11,466 nucleotides of DNA, taken from assembly GCA_050747825.1 (NCBI GenBank), contig JBOGJG010000409.1, positions 1 through 11,466 on the forward strand. The letters are read 5' to 3'. Below the pieces are notes generated by a model. It did no database searches and had not been told where the DNA came from. It saw only the letters and a program-made list of their open reading frames with translations. A program made the position numbers and the translations under genes. Origin of the DNA: JBOGJG01 sp050747825 (GTDB lineage Bacteria; Acidobacteriota; UBA6911; RPQK01; JBOGJG01). Below are positions 1 to 7,340 of this stretch, piece after piece; position 1 is the first letter of the stretch, and each line of letters starts with the position of its first letter.

Positions 1-1
1 T

Positions 2-223
2 CAATGTGGTCGCATGGCCGCCTCAGCATTGCTGATCGGGGAGGAACTCAAGAGTCCCCTCCCCCTTGCAACAGCCGATATCCGACTGGCGAGGGCAACA
101 TTGGCAGAACGAGTTGAACTGGTCTGGCTCAGGCCCCTTTATCTGGACTTTGTAGAAGACGCCATCATCTTGTACGACAGGCAAGGATTTTTCGCGCAAG
201 TTCTGGCCAGGCTGAAGCGATAA
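2..223 (+). CDS. C-terminal part of a probable nucleotidyltransferase-domain protein (runs off left edge)
   Basis: The reading frame is open from the left edge (no stop between base 2 and the ATG at 14), so the 69-residue ATG version is probably only the tail of a longer gene. The 73 visible residues end in a segment with ELVWLRPLYLD, VEDAIILYDRQGFF and VLARLKR. This resembles the C-terminal helix region of MNT-type nucleotidyltransferase-domain proteins, which often carry a PL-x-LD-x-VEDxxILYDRxGF pattern. The catalytic GSxxxG...DxD motif would lie outside the window, so activity cannot be judged. The stop falls directly after LKR; many relatives, as I recall them, continue some 20-30 residues further, so the end may be shortened. 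Such proteins are often paired with a HEPN-domain partner, not visible here. It converges on the glycosyltransferase A gene with a 45-bp gap. Family assignment rests on recalled motifs only. Confidence 0.5.
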   Translation, partial: QCGRMAASALLIGEELKSPLPLATADIRLARATLAERVELVWLRPLYLDFVEDAIILYDRQGFFAQVLARLKR

Positions 224-268
224 TCGGTCCAGTCTAGCACAACCCGGCCGGCTTTGAGAGGGCGATTT

Positions 269-1381
269 TCATGCGTTCGGCTTGACGTAGCTGAACGCGT
301 CTTCGTATTTGCGGAGGACGACATCCCATGAGTAATTCTTCTCGACATAATCCCGCCCCGCCTGCCCCACCTGCGGATCGATACTCCCCACGATGGTCCT
401 AAACTCGTCAAGACTTGAATACCCGTACCCGCCGCCGGAACGCTCCAGATGGCCTTTCAGCACCGGACTCCCGGCGGCAGCAATCACCGGCTTTCCCATC
501 GCCCAGGCTTCCAGCGCCGCCAGTGACAAGCTCTCTTTTTTAGAAGGGACGATGACTGCGCTGCATCCGGAGATGAGCCGATTCTTCTCCTCTTCGTCCA
601 CATAGCCCAGATAATCGACATGCGAGGGGACTGCAATCTGCTTCTGCCCGATGACTTTCAACTGGATAGCGGCCTGGCCGGCAAATTCGAATAATTCTTC
701 ACAGCCTTTCCCCTTTTCCACACGGCCGGCGTAAAGAAAGTAACCATCGTCGCGAGACGAGACCGGCTGCAAATCCACGCCAATTCCGATCACAGCATTG
801 GGGATATACGAATTCTGGAAATATCGATGGACAAACTCCCGCTCTTCTTCGGTACTGAAGGCGATGAAACGCGGCAAGTGGAAAAGAGGCTTGAAGGCAG
901 CAAGACGAATTGGGGGTTCGTCATGGGCTGCAGGCATGAGGATCGATTTCTCGGCTACGGCCGGAAAGCCGAAAAAGGTGGGGTAGTAGAGATAGGTGAA
1001 GAAGAGAAAAAGGTCGAAGTTGCGGGAATTGCTGGTGATGAATTCGATCAATTCCGGAACTTCGGGGCCTTGGTCGAGGATCCATTGGTATTCATCGAGT
1101 ATGGAGTGGCTGCGTGTGAAGAGTTTTTGGGATTTGCGACCGAAGCGGGTCCAGCGGCGCTGTGTCTTTACGGGCCAACGAATCACACGGATCCCACGAA
1201 TCCATTCTTGGCCAGGGGGAAAATGGTTGGCCCATGTCCTATAATCGAGGGCACAAGTGGTGAGAACGGAAATTTCATGTCGGTCCGATAATTTCTCAGC
1301 CAGCAGCCGCGCGAGCCGCTCCGCTCCACCAATAACTTCGGTACCATACCTCTGTACCACCAGAGCGATCTTCAATTTCAT
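269..1381 (-). CDS. Family-4 (GT-B) glycosyltransferase A
   Basis: A 370-residue, full-length retaining GT-B glycosyltransferase, predicted to be cytoplasmic and to transfer a sugar from a nucleotide donor onto a growing glycan. The N-terminal acceptor half starts with a beta strand and glycine loop (IALVVQRYG, then IGGAE, residues 5-21). The C-terminal donor half has the YAGRVEKGKGC strand-loop (217-227), a GYVDEEEK segment (259-266) and the E-x7-E motif E283/E291 in ESLSLAALE, followed by GKPVIAA. A distinctive PAAHDEP block lies at 150-156. It is clearly paralogous to glycosyltransferase B at the right end of the window, sharing PAAHDEP, TTCA-DY-TW and the E-x7-E block. The ATG at 1381 is chosen because the conserved first strand begins at once; no good Shine-Dalgarno precedes it. 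Its start lies 6 bp from the divergent YdcF-like gene. Donor and acceptor sugars cannot be deduced. Confidence 0.93.
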   Translation of the reverse strand: MKLKIALVVQRYGTEVIGGAERLARLLAEKLSDRHEISVLTTCALDYRTWANHFPPGQEWIRGIRVIRWPVKTQRRWTRFGRKSQKLFTRSHSILDEYQWILDQGPEVPELIEFITSNSRNFDLFLFFTYLYYPTFFGFPAVAEKSILMPAAHDEPPIRLAAFKPLFHLPRFIAFSTEEEREFVHRYFQNSYIPNAVIGIGVDLQPVSSRDDGYFLYAGRVEKGKGCEELFEFAGQAAIQLKVIGQKQIAVPSHVDYLGYVDEEEKNRLISGCSAVIVPSKKESLSLAALEAWAMGKPVIAAAGSPVLKGHLERSGGGYGYSSLDEFRTIVGSIDPQVGQAGRDYVEKNYSWDVVLRKYEDAFSYVKPNA

Positions 1382-1387
1382 GGAAAT

Positions 1388-2026
1388 ATGATCCAGCGAA
1401 AATCTTTCGCCTTCTTAGCAGCCGCGGGACTCATCCTGCTGCTCCTTTTCTTTTCTCATCCTCTCCTTCTCAGGGGTCTCGGTCACCTGGTGGTTTACGA
1501 AAACTCCGGATTTGAGAAAGTGGACGCGGTGATCATTCTATCCGGCAGGGAACCCGAACGCGTCCTGCAGGCAGCCGATCTCCTTCTTCAGAACCGCGCG
1601 GGCATTGCCCTTCTAACCCGCGAAAAACAAACCAAAGATGATCTCCTACTCCGGAAAATGGGCATCGATCGGTTCAGATCATTCGAGATCAACCACCAAG
1701 TGCTCATTTACAAGGGCATCAGCCCGGAAAGGATCGAAATTCTTCCCGGAATCGTAGACAGCACCTGGGACGAAGCTCTGGCCTTCCGAAGTTACCTGGC
1801 GACCCATAACATCAAATCTGCCGTGATCGTGACCTCGAGTTTTCACTCCTACCGTGCCCATCTGAATTTCGAGCGCGCTCTTGACGGGCTGGATGTTCAT
1901 CTCTACAGCCTTCCCTCCAAATACAGCGACTTCGACCCTGACACCTGGTGGAGCCGGCGAGACCAAGCTAAGACTTTGTATATGGAGCTTCCGAGCCTCG
2001 CAGCCTTTTTTCTCGGCTTCCGCTAA
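1388..2026 (+). CDS. YdcF/SanA-like DUF218-domain protein, membrane anchored
   Basis: A 212-residue protein with one N-terminal membrane helix (about residues 7-28, rich in A, L and F), followed by a DUF218 fold. Family landmarks in order: DAVIILSG (46-53) with R58, a LPGIVDSTWDEA block (119-130) matching the family's NT-x-EN region in a diverged form, and IVTSSFHSYRAH (147-158) matching the ILVTS-x-x-H-x-x-RA signature. DUF218 proteins such as YdcF, SanA and ElyC are linked to envelope integrity and polysaccharide or lipid-carrier metabolism, but their chemistry is mostly unsettled, so no reaction is given. A WW dipeptide near 187-188 and the following helix are common at the C-terminus of relatives in polysaccharide clusters. 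Only 6 bp separate its start from the divergent glycosyltransferase A start. Its last 59 bp, stop included, overlap the 3' end of wzt on the other strand. Confidence 0.85.
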   Translation: MIQRKSFAFLAAAGLILLLLFFSHPLLLRGLGHLVVYENSGFEKVDAVIILSGREPERVLQAADLLLQNRAGIALLTREKQTKDDLLLRKMGIDRFRSFEINHQVLIYKGISPERIEILPGIVDSTWDEALAFRSYLATHNIKSAVIVTSSFHSYRAHLNFERALDGLDVHLYSLPSKYSDFDPDTWWSRRDQAKTLYMELPSLAAFFLGFR

Positions 2027-3254
2027 GTTCGGGGGTCTGCTCGTCAACAACCGCGATTTTCGGCTTCAGCCGAGCGTAACCCGTAAACTCCGGCTCTGTC
2101 GCAAGGACCTCGAAAACGACTTCGTTCTCAACCCAATCGTAACAATGCCGAAGGTGATCGCGGCCCGAGTGGAGAGCTGCACTTAAATAGTAATGGGCGG
2201 GTCCGAGGTCCATCTCAAACTGGAAACGGGCGCACCATCTTTCTGCTTGCGGTGAAATTCGAACTCCTGAGAGGTAAGTGTTCGTTCCAAAGATATCATT
2301 GCCGAGCCGGTCGCGAATTAGTATGCCCACGGCGGGATCCTCAATACGGCCGGTTACGGTTACGCCTACCTCTACGACTGCCTCTTCCCCAGGGAGCAGC
2401 ACGTTTTTCCTGTTGCCCATTAGGTCCAGTAACTCAACTCGCTCTATTTTCCCCTCATAACTACCGTAGCGCCGGTGGACAGTATCAAAACGACTCGTGA
2501 GATTCTGCTTTCCCGCCCGCTCTGCAATCATTGCTACATACTGAGAAGCAACAGCTTCCGGGGGACCTTCGCTTAAGAGTTTCCCTCTATCCAGGAAAAG
2601 AGCTCGATCGCAGAGAGTTTTGACAGCGCCGAGATCATGGGAGACAAACACAATGGTGATTCCCTCATTCTGAAATTCCCTGATTTTGGCGATACATCTC
2701 TGCTGGAAAAGTAGATCGCCCACTGCTAAAGCTTCGTCGATCAATAAGACATCAGGGTTAACCGAAACGGCTGTCGAAAAGGCCAACCTGACCCACATTC
2801 CGGAAGAATAGGTCTTAAGGGGACGATCGATAAACTCTTCCAGTCCCGAGAAATCCAGAACCTGAGGAAGCATTCTGGTGATTTCATCGTTGCTCAGCCC
2901 CATCAGGCTGGCAGTCAGGTGCACGTTGGCGCGCCCGCTGAATTCCGGATGAAACCCGATTCCCAGCTCAATAATGGACGCGACGCGCCCCTGAACCTTA
3001 ACCTGACCACTCGTAGGCTGCATCAACCGGGCGATTATTTTGAGGAGAGTGCTCTTTCCGGAGCCATTCTGACCGACCAAGCCGACCGTTTCTCCTCTCT
3101 CAATTTTAAAGCTGATCTCATCGAGGGCGGTAAAATCCCGATGATAGGACTTTCTCCCCCTGACAAAAGCTTCTTTGATCCTGTCTAGCGGCCGTTCATA
3201 GACACGAAATTTCTTGACTAGGTTCTCAGCAACGATCATGGCGCTATAGCTCAT
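1968..3254 (-). CDS. wzt: Polysaccharide ABC exporter ATP-binding subunit with C-terminal cargo-binding domain
   Basis: A 428-residue ATPase that drives export of a lipid-linked polysaccharide together with the Wzm permease at the inner membrane. Walker A is GQNGSGKST (61-69), the ABC signature is YSSGMWVRL (149-157), Walker B is DVLLIDEAL (168-176) and the switch histidine is in SHD (205-207). The ATPase part ends near residue 245. Residues about 265-385 form a beta-rich domain like the Wzt carbohydrate-binding domain, with FGTNTY (322-327) and a late GPAHYYLSAALH strand. In Wzt O8/O9a systems such a domain recognises the modified non-reducing end of the glycan. The start overlaps the end of wzm by 11 bp; a second in-frame ATG at residue 6 (nt 3239) is an alternative start, just past the wzm stop. 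The final ~20 residues are encoded opposite the YdcF-like gene and look unconserved. Confidence 0.95.
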   Translation of the reverse strand: MSYSAMIVAENLVKKFRVYERPLDRIKEAFVRGRKSYHRDFTALDEISFKIERGETVGLVGQNGSGKSTLLKIIARLMQPTSGQVKVQGRVASIIELGIGFHPEFSGRANVHLTASLMGLSNDEITRMLPQVLDFSGLEEFIDRPLKTYSSGMWVRLAFSTAVSVNPDVLLIDEALAVGDLLFQQRCIAKIREFQNEGITIVFVSHDLGAVKTLCDRALFLDRGKLLSEGPPEAVASQYVAMIAERAGKQNLTSRFDTVHRRYGSYEGKIERVELLDLMGNRKNVLLPGEEAVVEVGVTVTGRIEDPAVGILIRDRLGNDIFGTNTYLSGVRISPQAERWCARFQFEMDLGPAHYYLSAALHSGRDHLRHCYDWVENEVVFEVLATEPEFTGYARLKPKIAVVDEQTPELSGSREKRLRGSEAPYTKS

Positions 3255-4035
3255 CGATGAAAGTGTGGTAATAGCGCGTGTAAACGCTATAGCCCATTAG
3301 GAATGTTCCCGCTGAAATGCCTGAAAACAATAGAAATCCCGTCAATGAAGGAAGCTCGCCCAGCAGGAGCAGGGAGCGGAAGACATTGGCAGTGTAAGCC
3401 AGCGGATTGATGTAAATAAGAAACTGGAGGTTAGCGGGAAGCAAGTGGGCGGGATAGAAGATCGGCGTGGCGTAGAGCCAGATCATCAAGAGCACCCCGA
3501 CCAGTTGGGCGGTGTCCCTGAAAAAAACGTGCAAAGTGCATGTAATATAGCCCAGTCCCAGGCTGAAAAGCATCAGAATCAGAGCCAGAGGCAAGGCCAG
3601 CCCCAGGTAAATGGGCAACTGCTGCTTAAAAACCATTATCGCCACAGCCAGGATCCCGAGAGCAATAAACTCCGTGACCAATGCCGCCACCGCGATTGAA
3701 AGCTGTATGGCCTTGGATGGGAACACCAGGTTCTTAATGAGAGCCGCGTGACGGGTCACCGAGACCGTACAATTCTGCACGGTCTCCTGGAAGGCTAAAA
3801 AAGGGACCATTCCGGCAAACAAATAAAGGGCAAAGTTGCCCAGTCCTCCTTCGGCGCTGAATCGAATATCCAGCACATAGGAAAAGACGAAGGTCCAGAT
3901 GAGAAGAGTCATGAGAGGGTTAACTACGCTCCAGAACAGTCCCATGGCGCTTCCGACGTAACGCCCCTGCAATTCACGCAGGGTGAGCTGCCAAATGATG
4001 GGGCGAAGACTCAGCATTCTGCCCAGGGAAATCAT
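3244..4035 (-). CDS. wzm: Polysaccharide ABC exporter permease subunit
   Basis: A 263-residue ABC-2 type membrane protein, the usual size for Wzm/TagG-like permeases, with about six hydrophobic segments. The cytoplasmic N-terminal coupling region RELQGRYVGSAMGLFWSVVNPL (residues 20-41) is typical of the family, where R-Y-x-G-S-x-x-G-x-x-W-x-x-x-N-P recurs. Further landmarks are KNLVFPSKA (101-109), FFRDTAQLVG (171-180), ATPIFYP (189-195) and NPLAYTANVFR (210-220). It would form the transmembrane channel for an undecaprenyl-linked glycan, energised by the overlapping wzt product. It is first in the minus-strand pair; its ATG at 4035 has no visible Shine-Dalgarno, and the AT-rich TACTATAG lies only about 10-17 bases upstream. 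Divergent from the secreted repeat protein across 95 bp. Which polysaccharide is moved is not visible. Confidence 0.95.
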   Translation of the reverse strand: MISLGRMLSLRPIIWQLTLRELQGRYVGSAMGLFWSVVNPLMTLLIWTFVFSYVLDIRFSAEGGLGNFALYLFAGMVPFLAFQETVQNCTVSVTRHAALIKNLVFPSKAIQLSIAVAALVTEFIALGILAVAIMVFKQQLPIYLGLALPLALILMLFSLGLGYITCTLHVFFRDTAQLVGVLLMIWLYATPIFYPAHLLPANLQFLIYINPLAYTANVFRSLLLLGELPSLTGFLLFSGISAGTFLMGYSVYTRYYHTFIDEL

Positions 4036-4046
4036 GATCGGCAGCT

Positions 4047-4052
4047 ATAGTA
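4047..4052 (-). promoter_or_regulatory. Possible -10 element for wzm-wzt
   Basis: On the minus strand the hexamer TACTAT lies 11 bases before the wzm ATG, matching the sigma-70 -10 consensus at four of six positions including the key first A and last T. No convincing -35 hexamer is found at 16-18 bp. If used, the transcript would have a leader of only a few bases, in line with the missing Shine-Dalgarno. Weak evidence. Confidence 0.22.
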
Positions 4053-4107
4053 GCACGTGAAACTAGCAGGCGTGTTTTGCCTCACAACTGCTAAGAGGAC
4101 GAGGGAG

Positions 4108-4113
4108 TATAAT
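4108..4113 (+). promoter_or_regulatory. Possible -10 element (perfect TATAAT) for the secreted repeat protein
   Basis: A perfect TATAAT lies 17 bases upstream of the ATG at 4131 in the 95-bp divergent spacer. Transcription would begin near 4120, giving a leader of roughly 10 bases, too short for a normal ribosome binding site, and none is seen next to the ATG. The nearest -35-like TTGCCT (4077-4082) is 25 bp away, too far for standard spacing, so the call depends on the hexamer and position alone. Confidence 0.35.
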
Positions 4114-4130
4114 GGCCACGGATTGCACGA

Positions 4131-7100
4131 ATGAGAAATTCTTGGTTCTCGATAGTTTCCTTTGTATTGGCCGGCACACTGGCTTTTGCCGCAGTTTCGG
4201 GCGATCCCGACATTTTTGAAACCGGAACCTGGGTCAAGCACCCGGGGATCACCGTAACCCCCCTATTTTCCGGCGATCCGACGATGTTTACCCTGGCCGG
4301 AGATACTCTGGGAAGATTGAACGCCTGGTATCCCAACGGCACGCTGCTCTTTCGCGTCACGATCAACGATCAATCCGCCGCTCTAAGCCTTGGCGGCAAC
4401 TCCAAAGATTACAACCATTTCGTCGATTCAACTCCTGCCGTGGCTGATATCAATGGCGATGGCGACATGGAGATTTTCGTGGGATCGGGAGACGGCTGGG
4501 TTTACGGTCTGGACAATCAGGGAAACTCGCTCCCCGGCTGGCCGCAGTTCACAGGCATCGCCCCTTCCGCAGGCGACCCGGACGGCGACAATACATACGG
4601 GATCTTCGGTTCGCCGGCCGTGGCAGACATTGATAGTGATGATACTTTTGAGGTCATTGTGGGGGCTTTTTCCCATCTGATTTACGTCTGGAACGCGGAA
4701 GACGGTTCAGTGCATCCGGGCTGGCCGTTCAATAATGCGGACACATTCTGGTCTTCACCGGCTCTGGCCGATCTCAACAACGATGGAGACCTGGAGATTA
4801 TAGTCGGCGCAGATTCTACGGTGCCGCAAGGCGGACTGCTTCGGGTCTTTTCCCCCGACGGCGACGAAATGCCTGGTTGGCCGCAATTAATTGACCAGGT
4901 GATCTGGTCTTCTCCTGCAATTGGAGATATCGATGATGACGGGCAGCTCGAGATCGTTGTAGGAACCGGTATTTTTTATGGAGACGGCCGGGGCGAATAC
5001 GTCAACGCTTACGAAAGCGACGGCACGCCGGTCACCGGCTGGCCGGTCAGCCTGGAGGACGGAAATTCCTCTACCGACAACCGCGTTTTTTCTTCGCCTG
5101 CCCTGGCGGATGTGGATGGAGACGGCCAACTCGAGATCTTCATCGGGAGCCTGGATGGATACCTTTACAGCATCAGTTCCGGCGGAAGCATCCTTTGGAA
5201 GTCCACCCCCGCAGGTGAGGGCCAGAATCCCGCGGATTTCGCCATCTTTAGTTCTCCAGCCGTAGGCGACATTGACGGCGATGGCCAATTTGAAGTGGTG
5301 GTCGGAGGTGGATGGCATATCACTGCCTTTAATGCGTTAACAGGAGCTAAGAAATCGGGATACCCCATAGAGACGGGATACCCCGATCTGGGAGGAACTC
5401 CCATGTTCACCTGGAGTTCTCCCACCATTGCCGATGTGGACGGCGACGGCCTCATCGAATTGCTCATCGGCAACGGACGAAAGGACGAAAGCGGCTACCC
5501 GGATGCAGGCGGCGTCCGCGTCTACCATGAATCGGGCAGCGCCGGCACTTCCGACCTTGGGGCTACAGGCGTCTCAAACGACGTCGCTCCCTGGCCCCGG
5601 TTCAAACTCAATAACAGGGGGTCCGGTTCTCTAAGCGACGAAGTGGCCGGGTCTCCCGGAGCCGATCTGATCGGATCGCATGGCGTGTCCCCCTTTATAG
5701 CCTCGCCCAACGGAGACGGCATAAAGGATTCTGCTCAGATCAGCTTCAGCCTTTCTTCGCCCGACACCATTACGGTCGAGATCAGGAATTTTTCCGGCTC
5801 ACTGGTGGCAACGCTCTTAAATGCAGCCAACTTGAGCGCCGGAAATCATTTCGTGGTCTGGAACGGAACACTGACGGGAGGAGCCACGGCCAATGACGGC
5901 ATGTACAGCTATAGAATCCGAGGCGACCTCGCAAACTCCGTCAGTGGTGACCTGGGCATCAACAGAACGGTACCCGAGGTCAATACCAGTTGGTTTTTAC
6001 CGGAAGGGAGCACGGTGGGCTTCGAGGGTTTTGTTTTGATTCAGAATCCAAATAACCAGACCATCAGCGTAGATGTCACTTTCTTCAAGCAAGACGGCAC
6101 GACCACGGAAATCACTGAAACGGTTTTGGCGCTGGCAAGGCTTACCGTGCCCATCCATTTACACGTCCCCGATACATTCAGCGTCAGCACTCAGGTGGAC
6201 GCCACGCTGCCCATCATCGTTGAGCGGGCGATGTACTTCAATGGGCAGCAGTCGGCCCACAACTCGATTGGAGTGACCAGGACGGCTACGGAGTGGTTTT
6301 TCCCGGCCAACCGGGCTTTTGCCGGGGATGAGGATTTCATTCTCATTGTCAATCCAAACTCGTCCGGGACCAGCGTCACGGCCAGCTTTTTCCTGGAGGA
6401 TGCTGAACCTGTGGTTGAGGCGTACACTCTGTCACCCACGAGTCGGTTCACTATACCGGTCCACGGGGTGGTTCCGGGCCGGCGCAGTTCAGTCAAGCTC
6501 GAATCCACTCTTGAGGTCGCAGCCGAGCGAGCCTTTTACTTCTCCTCGCGCACAGGAGGCGCCGCCGGAGTTGGAGCCGTATCCCCCAGCCTGACCTGGT
6601 ATTTCGCTGAAGGAGACACCGTGGCAGATCCATTTGATTCGGACACTTTCTTGGAACTGACCAATACCGGCGGCTCAAGCGCCGCTGTTACCGTCAACTA
6701 CATGCTCGAAGACGGGACGGTGCTTCCCAAAGGTTATATTTTGGCGGCGCGCAGGCGGACGACCATAGACGTCGCCGGCGAGATTGGCTCCAACCGAAGG
6801 TTTTCCATGGTAGTGATCTCTAACGTACCCATCATCGCCGAACGCACCATCTTTTCCGGAAACGACGTAGGGGATACGATCGGATCGCCGACCCCGGACT
6901 ACGTCTGGAATCTGGCGGAGGGTTTTACGGCGTTTGGCTTTGAGACCTGGGTGATCGTCAGCAACCCGGGGGATCAGACAGCCAATCTCACGGTGCGCTT
7001 TCTACAGCAGAATGGCGATAATGTCCTGCTCAATTACACGATCGCGCCCAAGGCACGGCTGCGGGTCTATGTCAATGATCATGTCGACCCCACTTCCGTA

Positions 7101-7199
7101 AGCACGCAGGTCACTTCCGATCAGCCGATCGTCGTCGAGCGCACAATGAAATTCTCCGACCGCAAAGGTATTCACCAGGCCATGGGCGTCCGGCAGTAA
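4131..7199 (+). CDS. Large secreted protein: seven FG-GAP/VCBS repeats, FlgD-type Ig domain, four ~101-residue C-terminal repeats
   Basis: A 1022-residue exported protein. Residues 1-21 are a signal peptide (short basic start, hydrophobic core, LAFA-A cleavage region). Residues about 100-465 hold seven FG-GAP/VCBS beta-propeller-like repeats, each with [ST]-[SP]-P-x-[VLI]-x-D followed by a calcium-loop sequence such as DINGDGDME (106-114) or DVDGDGLIE (435-443), several ending in a GWP motif. The second loop (DIDSDDTFE) lacks the usual glycine. Residues about 519-600 match a FlgD-like Ig domain (SPNGDGIKD at 525-533, then WNG and DGMYSYRI). Residues about 618-1022 are four repeats, anchored on tryptophans 621, 722, 823 and 926, each with an xEG-like start, an F-x-x-[FW]-x-x-[IL]-x-NP-like strand and a late ER-[AT]-[MFI] motif. 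No LPxTG, membrane anchor or obvious C-terminal sorting signal is seen. Role unknown; surface adhesion or glycan contact is plausible. It converges on the broken copy with 3 bp between stops. Confidence 0.9.
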   Translation: MRNSWFSIVSFVLAGTLAFAAVSGDPDIFETGTWVKHPGITVTPLFSGDPTMFTLAGDTLGRLNAWYPNGTLLFRVTINDQSAALSLGGNSKDYNHFVDSTPAVADINGDGDMEIFVGSGDGWVYGLDNQGNSLPGWPQFTGIAPSAGDPDGDNTYGIFGSPAVADIDSDDTFEVIVGAFSHLIYVWNAEDGSVHPGWPFNNADTFWSSPALADLNNDGDLEIIVGADSTVPQGGLLRVFSPDGDEMPGWPQLIDQVIWSSPAIGDIDDDGQLEIVVGTGIFYGDGRGEYVNAYESDGTPVTGWPVSLEDGNSSTDNRVFSSPALADVDGDGQLEIFIGSLDGYLYSISSGGSILWKSTPAGEGQNPADFAIFSSPAVGDIDGDGQFEVVVGGGWHITAFNALTGAKKSGYPIETGYPDLGGTPMFTWSSPTIADVDGDGLIELLIGNGRKDESGYPDAGGVRVYHESGSAGTSDLGATGVSNDVAPWPRFKLNNRGSGSLSDEVAGSPGADLIGSHGVSPFIASPNGDGIKDSAQISFSLSSPDTITVEIRNFSGSLVATLLNAANLSAGNHFVVWNGTLTGGATANDGMYSYRIRGDLANSVSGDLGINRTVPEVNTSWFLPEGSTVGFEGFVLIQNPNNQTISVDVTFFKQDGTTTEITETVLALARLTVPIHLHVPDTFSVSTQVDATLPIIVERAMYFNGQQSAHNSIGVTRTATEWFFPANRAFAGDEDFILIVNPNSSGTSVTASFFLEDAEPVVEAYTLSPTSRFTIPVHGVVPGRRSSVKLESTLEVAAERAFYFSSRTGGAAGVGAVSPSLTWYFAEGDTVADPFDSDTFLELTNTGGSSAAVTVNYMLEDGTVLPKGYILAARRRTTIDVAGEIGSNRRFSMVVISNVPIIAERTIFSGNDVGDTIGSPTPDYVWNLAEGFTAFGFETWVIVSNPGDQTANLTVRFLQQNGDNVLLNYTIAPKARLRVYVNDHVDPTSVSTQVTSDQPIVVERTMKFSDRKGIHQAMGVRQ
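5991..7199 (+). repeat. Four tandem ~303-bp coding repeats
   Basis: The C-terminal part of the secreted protein is four tandem modules. The marker tryptophan codons start at 5991, 6294, 6597 and 6906, giving periods of 303, 303 and 309 bp. Modules 1 and 4 are the best preserved and most alike (both have PxxxSVSTQV and IVVER/IIVER). Module 2 has lost the EG of its opening motif (WFFPAN) and module 3 the H-x-x-x-G-V ending. The repeats have diverged at the DNA level, so they are old, not recent slippage products. Confidence 0.85.
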
Positions 7200-7340
7200 A
7201 GATCAATTCAACACGCCGAGCGATTGGTGAATTCCCTGGCGGCCGGCAAACCGCATCGTACGTTCCACGACCACAGGGCGATCCGATCTGACTTGCGTGC
7301 TGACTGAAGTGGGCGGCACCAGGCTGTTAACATAAACACG
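7062..7340. repeat. Imperfect inverted repeat formed by tail-to-tail homologous coding ends
   Basis: The arm 7062-7199 (+) and the arm 7203-7340 (read on -) align without gaps over 138 bases with 90 identical positions (65%), including both stop codons; the spacer is 3 bases (7200-7202). The arms arise from homologous protein repeats, not recent palindromic duplication, since most differences are at third codon positions. A read-through RNA from either side could fold into a long imperfect hairpin; whether this serves as a bidirectional terminator is unknown. Confidence 0.85.

Noticed and set aside
224..268. GC-rich CCGGCCGG between convergent genes as a terminator
   Set aside because: The palindrome is too short for a stable stem with a loop and no U-tract follows.
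29..290. A cysteine-rich minus-strand frame (FCQCCP...GCCKGEG) and a 12-codon ATG frame in an ATGA overlap with the glycosyltransferase A stop
   Set aside because: The short frame stops at once (MKIALSKPAGLC), the cysteine-rich frame has no start and is opposite the better-supported nucleotidyltransferase tail.
1239..1248. TATAAT-like sequence as an internal promoter
   Set aside because: It lies inside the glycosyltransferase A coding region with no -35 partner and no downstream plus-strand gene at a suitable distance.
827..1291. A 154-codon plus-strand frame
   Set aside because: Opposite glycosyltransferase A, which is complete and has conserved motifs; no domain seen in the shadow.
4887..5318. 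A 143-codon minus-strand frame with repeating VAYGWRTKDG-like patterns
   Set aside because: The apparent repeats are the reverse reading of the FG-GAP repeats of the secreted protein.
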